Shown here piece by piece: positions 28,823 to 38,250 of a DNA stretch of 64,000 nucleotides. The stretch is from Janthinobacterium lividum. Its GTDB lineage: Bacteria; Pseudomonadota; Gammaproteobacteria; Burkholderiales; Burkholderiaceae_D. Under the pieces are notes generated by a model, which saw nothing but the letters and a program-made list of their open reading frames with translations, made no database searches and was not told the origin of the DNA. Numbering within the stretch: the stretch's first letter is position 1; each line of letters begins with the position of its first letter. The translations under genes were made by a program, and so were the position numbers. The stretch spans positions 5,828,001 through 5,892,000 of the forward strand of contig NZ_CP075583.1 of the NCBI RefSeq assembly GCF_023509035.1, in the 5' to 3' direction.

Positions 28823-28948
28823 GTAGAGCGCTGATAAAACCGTAGCGAGCGGCAGTGATTTGTGGCCGAGAAGCGCAACCGTACTGAAGTACGGTGAGCA
28901 TCGCAGGCCGCAAAGCGCGACGCGCAGTAGGTTTGGTCAGTGCTCTAC
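28823..28948. repeat. 126-bp imperfect palindromic element (REP/MITE-like)
   Basis: The ends GTAGAGCGCTGATAAAACC and GGTTTGGTCAGTGCTCTAC are inverted copies of each other (16 of 19 matching), and the middle contains ACCGTACT-GA-AGTACGGT, a perfect 8-base inverted repeat. The whole unit can fold as one long hairpin. It lies between lapA and the ihfB terminator, outside any gene. The layout resembles dispersed intergenic palindromes; other copies were not found in this window. Confidence 0.6.
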
Positions 28949-28960
28949 AGCATATTAACA

Positions 28961-28990
28961 AAAAAAGCGGCATCCAAGGACGCCGCTTTC
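28961..28990 (-). terminator. Rho-independent terminator after ihfB
   Basis: AAAGCGGC (28964-28971) pairs with GCCGCTTT (28982-28989), followed on the minus strand by a T run. It ends the serC-to-ihfB transcript before the lapA promoter region. Confidence 0.85.
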
Positions 28991-29012
28991 TATGTCGCCT
29001 TCCAGCAGACGA

Positions 29013-29318
29013 TTAATCCTCGATAATCGGTTGCCCGACCATCGCGTCCACCCGCTCGCGCAACTGTTTGCCCGGTTTGAAGTGGGGTACCCGTTTTTCA
29101 GGAACCATCACCTTGTCGCCGGATTTCGGGTTGCGGCCTATGCGCGGGGGCCTGCTGTTCAGGGCAAAACTGCCAAAACCGCGGATCTCGATACGCTGAC
29201 CGGTCGCCAAGGCGTTGGTCATCGCATCGAGAATGGTCTTGACGGCATACTCCGCATCTTTCGCCACCAGCTGAGAATAACGCTCAGCGAGGCGGTTGAT
29301 CAGCTCGGACTTTGTCAT
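29013..29318 (-). CDS. ihfB: Integration host factor subunit beta
   Basis: 101 residues of the HU/IHF fold. [17 protein letters not shown] at the N-terminus, then [31 protein letters not shown], the conserved beta-arm with the Pro that intercalates DNA, then [16 protein letters not shown] beta pairs with IHF alpha and bends DNA sharply; it also helps tyrosine integrases, which is relevant for the ssrA island here. It lies 17 bases after rpsA, the standard pairing, and is followed by a strong terminator. Confidence 0.95.
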   Translation of the reverse strand: MTKSELINRLAERYSQLVAKDAEYAVKTILDAMTNALATGQRIEIRGFGSFALNSRPPRIGRNPKSGDKVMVPEKRVPHFKPGKQLRERVDAMVGQPIIED

Positions 29319-29335
29319 CTGCCGTATCCGCAGTC

Positions 29336-31048
29336 TTAGTTCTTGTTATCGAACTTAGCTTTCAACAAGGCGCCCAGGCTGGTGGTGCCCGAAGCTGCGT
29401 TGTTGTCGGTAGCTGCCATCTTCTGCATGGCTTCCTGGGTTTCAACGTTGTCTTTCGCTTTGATCGACAGTTGGATACCACGGGCTTTGCGGTCGATGTT
29501 CAACACCATTGCTTCGACGGTGTCGCCGACTTTCAGGTGCGTACCAGCATCTTCAACGCGGTCGCGCGAGATTTCGGAAGCGCGCAGGTAGCCTTCAACT
29601 TCTTCGGACAGTTGGATCACGGCGCCTTTAGGCTCAACCGATTTAACGGTGCCGGTTACCAGCGAGCCTTTGTCGTTCATGGCTGCGAAGTTGTTAAATG
29701 GGTCACCTTCCAGTTGCTTGACGCCCAGGGAAACGCGTTCGCGCTCAACGTCGATGGCCAGAACGATGGCTTCCAGTTCGTCACCTTTCTTGAAGCGACG
29801 CACGGCTTCTTCGCCGGTTTCGGTCCAGGACAGGTCGGACAGGTGCACCAGACCGTCGATGTTGCCGGCCAGGCCGATGAACACGCCGAAGTCGGTGATC
29901 GATTTGATCGCGCCGCGGACTTTATCGCCCTTCTTGTGGGTAACGCCAAAGTCATCCCAAGGGTTGGCTTTGCACTGTTTCATACCCAGCGAGATACGAC
30001 GACGCTCTTCGTCGATTTCCAGAACCATGACTTCTACTTCGTCGCCCAGTTGGACAACTTTGTTAGGAGCAACGTTTTTGTTCGTCCAGTCCATTTCGGA
30101 AACGTGTACCAGACCTTCGATACCCTGTTCCACTTCAACGAACGCGCCGTAGTCGGTCAGGTTCGTTACTTTACCGAACAGACGGGTGCTTTGTGGGTAA
30201 CGACGGGACAGACCGGTCCAAGGATCGTCGCCCAGTTGTTTCACGCCCAGCGAAACACGGTTTTTCTCTTGATCGTATTTCAGGACTTTGGCGGTGATTT
30301 CCTGGCCAACCGTCAGTACTTCCGACGGGTGACGTACACGGCGCCATGCCAGGTCGGTGATGTGCAGCAAGCCATCGATACCGCCCAGATCCACGAACGC
30401 GCCGTAGTCGGTGATATTTTTGACGACGCCGGTCACGACCGTGCCTTCTTTCAGCGTTTCCATCAGTTTCTGACGCTCTTCGCCCATCGAAGCTTCGATG
30501 ACGGCGCGGCGGGACAGAACCACGTTGTTACGCTTGCGATCCAGTTTGATCACTTTGAATTCGAGGGTTTTGCCTTCGAATGGGGTGGTGTCTTTGACAG
30601 GACGGGTATCAACCAGCGAGCCCGGCAGGAATGCGCGGATGCCGTTGGTCAACACGGTCAGACCGCCTTTGACTTTACCATTGACGGTACCGACGACGAT
30701 TTCGCCCGATTCCATCGCTTTTTCCAGAGCCAGCCACGAAGCCAGACGCTTGGCTTTATCGCGCGACAGGATGGTATCGCCGAAACCGTTTTCCAGCGAT
30801 TCGATCGCCACGGAAACGAAGTCACCAACTTTGACTTCCAGTTCGCCGTGGTCGTTCTTGAATTCTTCGACAGGGATGAATGCTTCGGATTTGAGGCCAG
30901 CGTTCACGATCACGAAATTGTGGTCGAGGCGCACGACTTCAGCGGAAATAACTTCGCCGGAGCGCATATCTTGACGCGACAACGATTCCTCGAAGAGCGC
31001 AGCAAAACTTTCCATACCGGTAGATTCGTTAGTTGTAACAGTAGACAT
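29336..31048 (-). CDS. rpsA: 30S ribosomal protein S1
   Basis: About 570 residues, six consecutive S1 (OB-fold) RNA-binding repeats. Recognisable repeat cores include [63 protein letters not shown] and [32 protein letters not shown]. Start chosen at MSTVTTNES (31048), with three codons of open frame before it. S1 binds mRNA leaders to help initiation. The gene sits between cmk (120 bases upstream) and ihfB. Confidence 0.95.
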   Translation of the reverse strand: MSTVTTNESTGMESFAALFEESLSRQDMRSGEVISAEVVRLDHNFVIVNAGLKSEAFIPVEEFKNDHGELEVKVGDFVSVAIESLENGFGDTILSRDKAKRLASWLALEKAMESGEIVVGTVNGKVKGGLTVLTNGIRAFLPGSLVDTRPVKDTTPFEGKTLEFKVIKLDRKRNNVVLSRRAVIEASMGEERQKLMETLKEGTVVTGVVKNITDYGAFVDLGGIDGLLHITDLAWRRVRHPSEVLTVGQEITAKVLKYDQEKNRVSLGVKQLGDDPWTGLSRRYPQSTRLFGKVTNLTDYGAFVEVEQGIEGLVHVSEMDWTNKNVAPNKVVQLGDEVEVMVLEIDEERRRISLGMKQCKANPWDDFGVTHKKGDKVRGAIKSITDFGVFIGLAGNIDGLVHLSDLSWTETGEEAVRRFKKGDELEAIVLAIDVERERVSLGVKQLEGDPFNNFAAMNDKGSLVTGTVKSVEPKGAVIQLSEEVEGYLRASEISRDRVEDAGTHLKVGDTVEAMVLNIDRKARGIQLSIKAKDNVETQEAMQKMAATDNNAASGTTSLGALLKAKFDNKN

Positions 31049-31168
31049 AGGGTTCACACAGGTTATCCAGCAAAGATCGCACGATGCGACTTAAACTGGG
31101 TTAGGTTTTTGACACACCCGGACAGGCCAGGAGCCGTCAACGGGCACCACATAGCATAAAAAATCACA

Positions 31169-31837
31169 CTATTTTGCTGCAGCTGCATACCATTTCAACA
31201 CGGTTTCAACGGCTTCATCAGCCGTCATTGCCGAGGTATCGAGGACATGCGCCCCTTCTGCGGGGACCAGCGGCGCAATCGCACGGTGAGTATCACGTTC
31301 GTCCCGCGCCTGCAAATCCATCAGAAGGTCTTCCATCTTAGCAGAAAAACCCTTGTCTATCAATTGCTTGTAGCGCCGTTGCGCGCGCGCCTCGACGCTG
31401 GCGGTCAGGAACACCTTCAATTGAGCGTGTGGGAAGATCACCGTACCCATGTCGCGCCCGTCGGCCACCAGGCCCGGCGTCTTGCGAAAACCCAGCTGCA
31501 AGGCCACCAGGGCATGGCGAACCGTTGGCAATACAGCAATTTTCGACGCCGTATTGCCCACTTCTTCGGCACGGATGTGCTCGGTGACGTTTTCCTGCGC
31601 CAGCAGGATCTCGCCGCCCGCAAAATGACAAGGCAAGTGTTCGGCCAGCTTGGCCAGCGCGTGCTCGTCGCGCAAGTCCGTGCCGCGGCGCAGCGCCGTC
31701 AAGGCCGTCAAGCGGTACAGCGCGCCCGAGTCCAGGTAATGAAAGCCCAGCTTGTCGGCCACGCGGTGCGCCACCGTACCCTTGCCGGAAGCGGTAGGGC
31801 CGTCGATGGCGATGACTGGAATGTTGGAGGTCGACAT
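31169..31837 (-). CDS. cmk: Cytidylate kinase
   Basis: 222 residues from ATG 31835-31837 ([14 protein letters not shown]). The further-upstream TTG start (MFNTM) was rejected because the ATG fits the family. P-loop GPTASGKGT near residue 13; [39 protein letters not shown] near residue 140; and the ARAQRR lid region. It phosphorylates CMP and dCMP with ATP. It lies 16 bases after aroA, in the standard aroA-cmk-rpsA order. Confidence 0.94.
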   Translation of the reverse strand: MSTSNIPVIAIDGPTASGKGTVAHRVADKLGFHYLDSGALYRLTALTALRRGTDLRDEHALAKLAEHLPCHFAGGEILLAQENVTEHIRAEEVGNTASKIAVLPTVRHALVALQLGFRKTPGLVADGRDMGTVIFPHAQLKVFLTASVEARAQRRYKQLIDKGFSAKMEDLLMDLQARDERDTHRAIAPLVPAEGAHVLDTSAMTADEAVETVLKWYAAAAK

Positions 31838-31853
31838 AGTATTAAACAATCAA

Positions 31854-33209
31854 TTAAATCAAGGTGTCTTTGGCAATCCCCGCAAACGCGGCGAAATACT
31901 CGGGGAAGGTCTTGGCCACGCATTTCGGGTCGTTGATGCGCATCTCGTTGCCGCGGCGCGCGGCGCCGTCCAGCGAGGCCAGCGAAAAGCACATGGCCAT
32001 GCGGTGGTCGTCATACGTGTCGATGGTGGCAGCGGCGATTTGCGCAGGCGGCGTCACGCGCAGGTAGTCCGCGCCCTCTTCCACTTCCGCGCCCAGCTTG
32101 CGCAACTCCGTCGCCATGGCGGCCAAGCGGTCCGTTTCCTTCACCCTCCAACTGGCGATATTGCGCAAGGTGCTGGTGCCGTCCGCGTACAGGGCGGCCA
32201 CGGCAATCGTCATGGCCGCGTCAGGGATGTGGTTGAAATCCATGTCGACGGCTTTCAGCACGCCATTCGAACGGGCTTCGATCCAGTTCTCGCCCATGGT
32301 GATGGTCGCGCCCATCTGCTGCAAGGCTTCGACGAAACGCACGTCGCCCTGGATGCTGTCGCGCCCCACGCCTTCCACGCGCACGGGGCCGCCGCCGATG
32401 GCGCCGGCCGCCAGGAAATACGAGGCCGACGATGCGTCGCCTTCGACGTGGATGGTGCCCGGGCTTTGATACTGCTGGCCCGGCTGCACGGTGAACGACT
32501 GCCAGCCGTCATGCTCGACCGTCACGCCGAAGCGGCGCATCAGGTTCAGGGTGATCTCGATGTACGGCTTCGAGATCAGCTCGCCCGTCACATCGATGGT
32601 CACCGCATGGTCGCGCGCCATCAGCGGCGCCACCATCAGGAGGGCCGTCAGGAACTGGCTCGACACGTTGCCGCGCACGGCGATGCGCTGCGCGTGGATG
32701 TGGCCGCGGCGGATGCGCAGCGGCGGGAAGCCCTGCTCGCCCGTGTATTCGATCTGCGTGCCGACGGCGTTCAGCGCATCGACCAGGTCGCCGATGGGGC
32801 GCTCGTGCATGCGCGACACGCCGTGCAGGGTGTAATCGCCACCGATGACGGCCAGGGCCGCCGTCAGCGGACGGATGGCCGTGCCGGCGTTCCCCATGAA
32901 CAGGTCCGCCTCGTGGTGCGGGAACACGCCGCCGCAGCCTTCCACGTGATGCACCTGGTGCGCAGAGGCCGGGTCGCCCGTCAATTCATCCTGCGTCCAT
33001 TTGACGCCCAGCGACGTCAACGCCGTCAGCATGACGAAGGTGTCGTCGGAGGCGAGCAAGTCGATGATTTTCGTCGTGCCCTTGGCCAGCGCGGCCAGCA
33101 GCAGCACGCGGTTGGAAATGCTTTTCGAGCCGGGCAGGCGCACCGTGCCTTCGGCGTGCATCACCGGCTTCAAATCGATATGGTGGGGGTAGTGCTTGGT
33201 CTGGGTCAT
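31854..33209 (-). CDS. aroA: 3-phosphoshikimate 1-carboxyvinyltransferase (EPSP synthase)
   Basis: 451 residues. N-terminal [20 protein letters not shown] (phosphoshikimate binding), [19 protein letters not shown] near residue 100, [14 protein letters not shown] near 135 and C-terminal [14 protein letters not shown] near 385 are the expected signatures. It joins PEP to shikimate-3-phosphate in chorismate synthesis. The spacing of its first signature resembles the class I form, with GNAGTA giving the glyphosate-sensitive pattern. It is translationally close to tyrA (18 bases) and cmk. Confidence 0.94.
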   Translation of the reverse strand: MTQTKHYPHHIDLKPVMHAEGTVRLPGSKSISNRVLLLAALAKGTTKIIDLLASDDTFVMLTALTSLGVKWTQDELTGDPASAHQVHHVEGCGGVFPHHEADLFMGNAGTAIRPLTAALAVIGGDYTLHGVSRMHERPIGDLVDALNAVGTQIEYTGEQGFPPLRIRRGHIHAQRIAVRGNVSSQFLTALLMVAPLMARDHAVTIDVTGELISKPYIEITLNLMRRFGVTVEHDGWQSFTVQPGQQYQSPGTIHVEGDASSASYFLAAGAIGGGPVRVEGVGRDSIQGDVRFVEALQQMGATITMGENWIEARSNGVLKAVDMDFNHIPDAAMTIAVAALYADGTSTLRNIASWRVKETDRLAAMATELRKLGAEVEEGADYLRVTPPAQIAAATIDTYDDHRMAMCFSLASLDGAARRGNEMRINDPKCVAKTFPEYFAAFAGIAKDTLI

Positions 33210-33227
33210 GCTGGAATCCTTGAGTAT

Positions 33228-34136
33228 TTATCGTGTGGGCGCGGCTGGTATTTCCGCCGTTTCAATCGCCTCGATCCATTGCTGCCGCGCGTGCTGGGCG
33301 TTCGCATACACGCCTTCGATGGCGGCGCCGTCGTTCGCGGCCAGGTGGGCGCGCAAGGTCGTCAACTGCGCCAGGTAGGCGTCCAGTTCGTGCAGCAGCG
33401 CCGGCTGGTTGGCCAGGCTGATGTCGCGCCACATTTCCGGCGATGAGCCAGCGATGCGCGTAAAGTCGCGAAAGCCGCTGGCCGCGTATTGAAACAGCAG
33501 GCCGGCGTGCGGTTTGTTGGCGATGTCGTCGACCAGCGCAAAGGCCAGCAAATGCGGCAGATGGCTGACGGCGGCAAACACCTTGTCATGTTCTTCGGGG
33601 CTCAAGGTGCGCAGGATGGCGCCGCAGGCGCGCCAGGCGCCAGCCACCAGTTCCACATCAGCCGCGGCGTTTTCCGCCAGCGGCGTGAGCACCACTTTCT
33701 TGCCTCGATACAGATCGATGATGGCCGCGTCGGGACCATTCGTCTCGCGTCCCGCAATCGGGTGGCCGGGCACGAATTGCCCAACTTTTTCGCCGAGCGC
33801 CGCGCGCGCGGCCGCCACCACGTCGCTTTTCGTGCTGCCAGCATCGGTGACGATGGTGCCCGGATGCAAATGCGGCGCGATGGACGCCAGGATGGCGCCC
33901 GTTTGCGCCACGGGTGCGGCCAGCAGCACCAGGTCGGCACCAAGCAAGGCATCAGCCATGTCGCCGCCGATCTCGTCGATGATGCCCAGTTCGAGCGCGC
34001 GCGCCATCGATGCTGGCGAGCGGCCCATGCCGACCACCTTGCTCACCGCGCCCGCGTGTTTCAAGGCGCGCGCGAACGAGCCGCCGATCAGGCCTACGCC
34101 GAAGATGACAACTTTTTTCAGTGCAGGCGTCGTCAT
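33228..34136 (-). CDS. tyrA: Prephenate dehydrogenase
   Basis: 302 residues of the monofunctional TyrA type. NAD-binding VVIFGVGLIGGSFARAL near residues 9-25, then the dehydrogenase domain with GHPIAGRETNGPDAA near residue 128 (conserved His and Arg), and SHLPHLLAFALVDD near 210. It converts prephenate to 4-hydroxyphenylpyruvate or arogenate to tyrosine; the coenzyme specificity is not readable from here. No chorismate mutase or ACT domain. It is 4 bases after hisC and 18 before aroA. Confidence 0.92.
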   Translation of the reverse strand: MTTPALKKVVIFGVGLIGGSFARALKHAGAVSKVVGMGRSPASMARALELGIIDEIGGDMADALLGADLVLLAAPVAQTGAILASIAPHLHPGTIVTDAGSTKSDVVAAARAALGEKVGQFVPGHPIAGRETNGPDAAIIDLYRGKKVVLTPLAENAAADVELVAGAWRACGAILRTLSPEEHDKVFAAVSHLPHLLAFALVDDIANKPHAGLLFQYAASGFRDFTRIAGSSPEMWRDISLANQPALLHELDAYLAQLTTLRAHLAANDGAAIEGVYANAQHARQQWIEAIETAEIPAAPTR

Positions 34137-34140
34137 AAGG

Positions 34141-35247
34141 TCAGGCCAGCGCTTTCGTCAGCGCGGCGATGAAGATGGCGTTTTCCTGCGGCAGGCCGAT
34201 GGAAATGCGCAGCCACTGCGGCAAGCCATAGCTGCCGACGGGACGCACGATCACGCCCTGTTTCAGCAGCGCCAGGTTGACGCGCGCACCCGCTTCATCA
34301 TCGTCGCCCACTTTGACCAGCACGAAATTGCCGTGCGACGGCACGTATTCCAGGCCCAGTTGCGTAAACGCTTCCGTAAACTGCTGGTAGCCGGCCGCAT
34401 TGTTGCGCGCGCTTTGCTCGAGGAAGGCCTTGTCGTTCAGGGCGGCAATCGCCGCCGCCTGCGCCAGCGAGTTGACATTGAATGGCTGGCGGATGCGGTT
34501 CATCAGGTCCGTCAGCACCGGCTGGGCGATGGCGAAGCCGATGCGCAGGCCGGCCAGGCCGTATGCCTTCGACAGGGTGCGCGAGACCACCAGGTTCGGA
34601 TATTGGCGCACCCACGCCGTCGACTCGTACTGGTCGTCGGCCGACAGGAATTCGTTGTAAGCCTCGTCCAGCACGACGACGACGTGCTGCGGCACTTTCT
34701 GCAGGAATGCTTCGAGTTGCGCCGCCGAGAGGAAAGTGCCGGTCGGGTTGTTCGGATTGGCGATGAAGATCAATCGCGTGTCGTCGGCAATCGCCGCCGC
34801 CATCGCATCCAGGTCATGACCGTAGGCTTGCGCGGGCACGACGATATGGCGCGCGCCCAGGCCTTGCGTGGCCAGCGCGTACACGGCAAACGAATACTGC
34901 GAGTAGACGACGGATTCGCCATGCTGCACAAACGCGTGCGCGGCGATTTCCAGGATGTCGTTGCTGCCGTTGCCCAGGGTGATCCAGTCGGCCGGCACGT
35001 CGTAGCGCTTGGACAGCACTGCTTTCAAGTCAAAGCCGTTGGCGTCCGGATAGCGGCCCAGGTCATCGATGGCGGCGATCATCGCCTGCTTGGCCGATGC
35101 CGGCATGCCGTACGGGTTTTCATTCGACGCCAGCTTGACGATGGCTGCCTCGTCGAGGCCGAATTCGCGCGCGACTTCCGCGATCGGTTTGCCGCTCTGG
35201 TAAGGGGCGATGGCGCGGACGTATTCTGGACCGATATTTTTAGACAT
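34141..35247 (-). CDS. hisC: Histidinol-phosphate aminotransferase (aromatic aminotransferase role likely)
   Basis: 368 residues from ATG 35245-35247 (MSKNIGPEYVRAIAPYQSGKP). The open frame upstream is non-coding. It is a fold type I PLP enzyme: KLASNENPYGMPASAK near residue 37, NPNNPTGTFLSAAQL near residue 160, the PLP lysine in SRTLSKAYGLAGLRIGF near 225, and Arg in WLRISIGLPQEN near the end. Placed between pheA and tyrA, it probably also transaminates phenylpyruvate/prephenate or 4-hydroxyphenylpyruvate, as HisC paralogues in this position commonly do. Confidence 0.9.
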   Translation of the reverse strand: MSKNIGPEYVRAIAPYQSGKPIAEVAREFGLDEAAIVKLASNENPYGMPASAKQAMIAAIDDLGRYPDANGFDLKAVLSKRYDVPADWITLGNGSNDILEIAAHAFVQHGESVVYSQYSFAVYALATQGLGARHIVVPAQAYGHDLDAMAAAIADDTRLIFIANPNNPTGTFLSAAQLEAFLQKVPQHVVVVLDEAYNEFLSADDQYESTAWVRQYPNLVVSRTLSKAYGLAGLRIGFAIAQPVLTDLMNRIRQPFNVNSLAQAAAIAALNDKAFLEQSARNNAAGYQQFTEAFTQLGLEYVPSHGNFVLVKVGDDDEAGARVNLALLKQGVIVRPVGSYGLPQWLRISIGLPQENAIFIAALTKALA

Positions 35248-35290
35248 GGTGTTCTTTAAAAAGTGGGTGATTGTAAGTATCGCTACAACT

Positions 35291-36361
35291 TCACAGGCTG
35301 ACAGGATATGACCCCAGCACCTTGAAAAACGCCGCATTGCTCTGCAGCTCGGCCAGCGCCTGGGCGACGGCTGCGTCATGCACGTGGCCCTCCACGTCGA
35401 CATAGAAATAATACTCCCAGCTGCCCATGCGCGCCGGGCGCGACTCGAAGCGCGTCATCGACACGCCGTGTTTCGCCAGGGGCGCGAGCAATTGGTACAC
35501 GGCGCCCGCCTTGTTCGGCACGGCCAGCACCAGGGACGTTTGATCCTTGCCCGACGGCGCCGTCTGCAAGGTGCCCACGACGGCAAAGCGCGTGCGGTTG
35601 TGCGGGTCGTCCTGGATATGGCCTTTGACCACGCCCAGCTTGTACTGCGCGCCGGCCAGTTCGCTGGCGATTGCCGCCACCGTGCCATCTTCGCCGGCCA
35701 TGCGGGCCGCTTCGGCGTTCGAGGCCACGGCGTGGCGCGCGACGTGCGGGTAATTCTGGTTCAGCCACACTTGGCACTGCGCCAGCGCCTGCGAATGGGC
35801 GCAGATAGAGGTGACGCCATCCATGTTGCCGCTCTTCGTCATCAGGCTGTGGTGCACGGCAATCGCTACCTCGCCGCTGATGATAAGGCTGGTCTGCAGC
35901 ATCATGTCGAGCGTGCGGTTGACGGCGCCTTCCGAGGAATTCTCGATCGGCACCACGCCGAAGTCCGCCGTTCCCGCTTCGGCGGCACGGAACACTTCAT
36001 CGATGGACGCGCACGGCAAGCCTTCGACGGCGCTGCCGAACTGCTGATACACGGCCTGCTCGCTGAAGGTGCCGGCCGGGCCAAGGTAGGCCACGGTGAC
36101 GCGCTTTTCCAGCGAGCGGCAGGACGACATGATTTCGCGGAAGATGGTCTGCACTTCGCGGTCGCCCATGGGGCCGGGATTGCGCTCGGCCACGCCGCGC
36201 AGCACCTGCGCTTCGCGCTCGGGGCGGAACACGGGCGCCTGCGTTTCGGCCTTCACGTGGCCCACTTGCTGGGCGATTTGCGCGCGGCGGTTCAGCAGCT
36301 CGAGGATTTGCGCGTCGATCGCATCGATCTGTTCGCGCAGCGGTTTCAATTTATCGGTCAT
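35291..36361 (-). CDS. pheA: Bifunctional chorismate mutase/prephenate dehydratase (P-protein)
   Basis: 356 residues from ATG 36359-36361 (MTDKLKPLREQIDAID). Domain order: an AroQ chorismate mutase (1 to about 90; LREQIDAIDAQILELLNRRAQIAQ), a prephenate dehydratase (about 95-270; VAYLGPAGTFSEQAVYQQFG and VVPIENSSEGAVNRTLD), and a C-terminal ACT regulatory domain (KHGVSMTRFESRPARMGSWEYYFYVDVEGH). It makes phenylpyruvate from chorismate; the ACT domain binds phenylalanine for feedback inhibition. It lies 82 bases after serC and upstream of hisC. Confidence 0.95.
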   Translation of the reverse strand: MTDKLKPLREQIDAIDAQILELLNRRAQIAQQVGHVKAETQAPVFRPEREAQVLRGVAERNPGPMGDREVQTIFREIMSSCRSLEKRVTVAYLGPAGTFSEQAVYQQFGSAVEGLPCASIDEVFRAAEAGTADFGVVPIENSSEGAVNRTLDMMLQTSLIISGEVAIAVHHSLMTKSGNMDGVTSICAHSQALAQCQVWLNQNYPHVARHAVASNAEAARMAGEDGTVAAIASELAGAQYKLGVVKGHIQDDPHNRTRFAVVGTLQTAPSGKDQTSLVLAVPNKAGAVYQLLAPLAKHGVSMTRFESRPARMGSWEYYFYVDVEGHVHDAAVAQALAELQSNAAFFKVLGSYPVSL

Positions 36362-36443
36362 GGTTGTTTGTTTCGTCAGCTGTACTTCAATCATGGCCGC
36401 GCGGCCTGCGCCGGCGGCGGGCCGGCGCGGTCGTCTATGCGAC

Positions 36444-37535
36444 TCAGCGTCCGGCAAACTCGTTCAAATAGTTGACCAGGGCTTGCACGCCCTCGATCGG
36501 CATCGCGTTATAGATCGATGCACGCATGCCGCCGACGGACTTGTGGCCCTTCAGTTGCAGCAGGCCGCGCTGCTTGGCGCCGGCCAGGAATGCGTCGTTC
36601 AAGCTTTCATCGCGCAGATAGAACGGAATGGTCATGCGCGAGCGGTATGCGGGGTCGACCCGGTTCTGGTAAAAGTCGTCCGCATCGAGCGCCGCGTACA
36701 GCAGCGCCGCTTTCTCAATATTACGCTGTTCCATGGCTGCCACGCCACCTTGGCGTTTGAGCCACTGGAAAACCAGGCCGGCGATATAGATGCCGTAGGT
36801 GGGCGGCGTGTTGTACATCGACTCATGTTCGGCGACGATGGTCCAGTCGAAGGCCGACGGACAGATCGGCAAAGCCTTGCCCAGCAAGTCTTCGCGCACG
36901 ATGACCAGGGTCAGGCCGGCCGGGCCGATATTTTTCTGCGCGCCGCCGAAGATGACGCCATATTGCGACACGTCGATCACGCGCGACAAAATGTGCGACG
37001 ACATGTCGGCCACGACGGTGGTCCCTGCCGGTACGTTCGGCGCCTGCTGGAATTCCACGCCATCGATGGTTTCATTGGTGCAGATGTGCAGGTAGGCGGC
37101 GCCCGGCGTCAGCTTCCATTCAGAGACTGGCGGCACGCCCGTGAAACGGGCGGCCTTGGACGACGCGGCCACGTTCACGCTGGCATACTTGGCCGCTTCC
37201 TGGATCGACTTGCCCGACCACGAGCCTGTGTGCACGAAGTCGATGGTGGCCGGCTGCTGCGCGGCCAGTCCCACCAGGTTCATCGGGATGATGGCGTTTT
37301 CGCCCAGGCCACCGCCCTGCAGGAACAGGATTTTGTAGTTCGCGGGCACGGCAAGCAGCTCGCGCAGGTCGGCCACCGCCTGCTTGTAGATGGAAATGAA
37401 TTCGGGACCACGGTGGCTCATTTCCATCACCGACATGCCACTGCCATGCCAGTCCTGCATCTCGGCGGCCGCTTGCGCCAGCACTTCCTTGGGCAGGACG
37501 GCGGGGCCGGCGGAGAAGTTGTAGATATGGGTCAC
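36444..37535 (-). CDS. serC: Phosphoserine aminotransferase
   Basis: 363 residues, class V PLP aminotransferase. [17 protein letters not shown] at the N-terminus, [14 protein letters not shown] near residue 41, and [22 protein letters not shown] near residue 190 with the PLP lysine. C-terminal [23 protein letters not shown] is diagnostic. It makes 3-phosphoserine and also acts on the 4-phosphohydroxythreonine of pyridoxal phosphate synthesis. It opens the serC-pheA-hisC-tyrA-aroA cluster that links serine and aromatic amino acid supply. Confidence 0.96.
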   Translation of the reverse strand: MTHIYNFSAGPAVLPKEVLAQAAAEMQDWHGSGMSVMEMSHRGPEFISIYKQAVADLRELLAVPANYKILFLQGGGLGENAIIPMNLVGLAAQQPATIDFVHTGSWSGKSIQEAAKYASVNVAASSKAARFTGVPPVSEWKLTPGAAYLHICTNETIDGVEFQQAPNVPAGTTVVADMSSHILSRVIDVSQYGVIFGGAQKNIGPAGLTLVIVREDLLGKALPICPSAFDWTIVAEHESMYNTPPTYGIYIAGLVFQWLKRQGGVAAMEQRNIEKAALLYAALDADDFYQNRVDPAYRSRMTIPFYLRDESLNDAFLAGAKQRGLLQLKGHKSVGGMRASIYNAMPIEGVQALVNYLNEFAGR

Positions 37536-37559
37536 GATACGGTCCTTAGTAAAATGAAA

Positions 37560-38144
37560 TTATTGGGGCGACTGCGTGGCCGCCCGCATGACCTGGTCAA
37601 GCACGGCATTCACGCGCGGGATCAGCACGCGCTGGCTGATGGCCATCGATTCGGCAGACAATTGCGGCATAGTGGCCAGCATCTTGCGGCCCAGCGGCGT
37701 CTTGTAGAAGGTCGTCAGCTGCTCGACTTCGGGCACCGTGTAAAAGCGCGCATACAGGGGCACCATTTCGGCGGCCAGCTCGTCGATCAGGGTCGGGTCG
37801 GCCAGCACCTGCGTCAGGGTGGCGATGGCCAAGGGGATTTCTTCCTCGGCGCTGGCCAGCGCGCGCGCCTTGCGCTGCTCGTCCAGGTTCGGGTTGCTGC
37901 TGATTTGCTGCTGCGCCGACTGGCGGATCATGGCTGGCACCGATTGCAGCATCTGGTCGAAGATATTGCGCGTCAGCTGCGGGAACTGCATCGCGTCAAG
38001 CATGCGCCGCACGGCCACTTTCATGGCAGGGCTGGGCGCGGCCTGGCGGGCGGGCGTGGCTTGCGTGCTCTGGGCCAGGGCCGGCAGGGTCGCAAGAAAA
38101 GCCAGCGAAAACGCGGCAAAGAAGGTGGCGACGATTTTTCTCAT
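37560..38144 (-). CDS. DUF2059 domain exported protein
   Basis: 194 residues from ATG 38142-38144 (MRKIVATFFAAFSLAFLATLPALAQ, a signal peptide). The open frame upstream is unrelated. Mature part: MKVAVRRMLDAMQFPQLTRNIFDQMLQSVPAMIR and the C-terminal LYARFYTVPEVEQLTTFYKTPLGRKMLATMPQL, an all-helical DUF2059 domain of unknown function. Position between gyrA and serC is common in Burkholderiales. Probably periplasmic. Confidence 0.85.
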   Translation of the reverse strand: MRKIVATFFAAFSLAFLATLPALAQSTQATPARQAAPSPAMKVAVRRMLDAMQFPQLTRNIFDQMLQSVPAMIRQSAQQQISSNPNLDEQRKARALASAEEEIPLAIATLTQVLADPTLIDELAAEMVPLYARFYTVPEVEQLTTFYKTPLGRKMLATMPQLSAESMAISQRVLIPRVNAVLDQVMRAATQSPQ

Positions 38145-38220
38145 GGCATGCGGGACTTTATAAAAGCGGGAAATAAGCTGGGACACGCAGGCTGGCGCCG
38201 CAACTGGCGCGCCAATAGCA

Positions 38221-38246
38221 ATTGGGGCTCCCGAAAGAGCCCCAAT
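38221..38246 (-). terminator. Hairpin after gyrA
   Basis: Perfect 10-base stem ATTGGGGCTC (38221-38230) / GAGCCCCAAT (38237-38246) with a 6-base loop, directly after the gyrA stop. There is no clear T run on either side, so it may need Rho or act as a processing stop. Confidence 0.6.
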
Positions 38247-38250
38247 CATC

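Noticed and set aside
29312..31159. Plus-strand frame of 615 codons opposite rpsA
   Set aside because: Shadow of rpsA caused by its codon usage; Phe/His/Gln-rich with no family.
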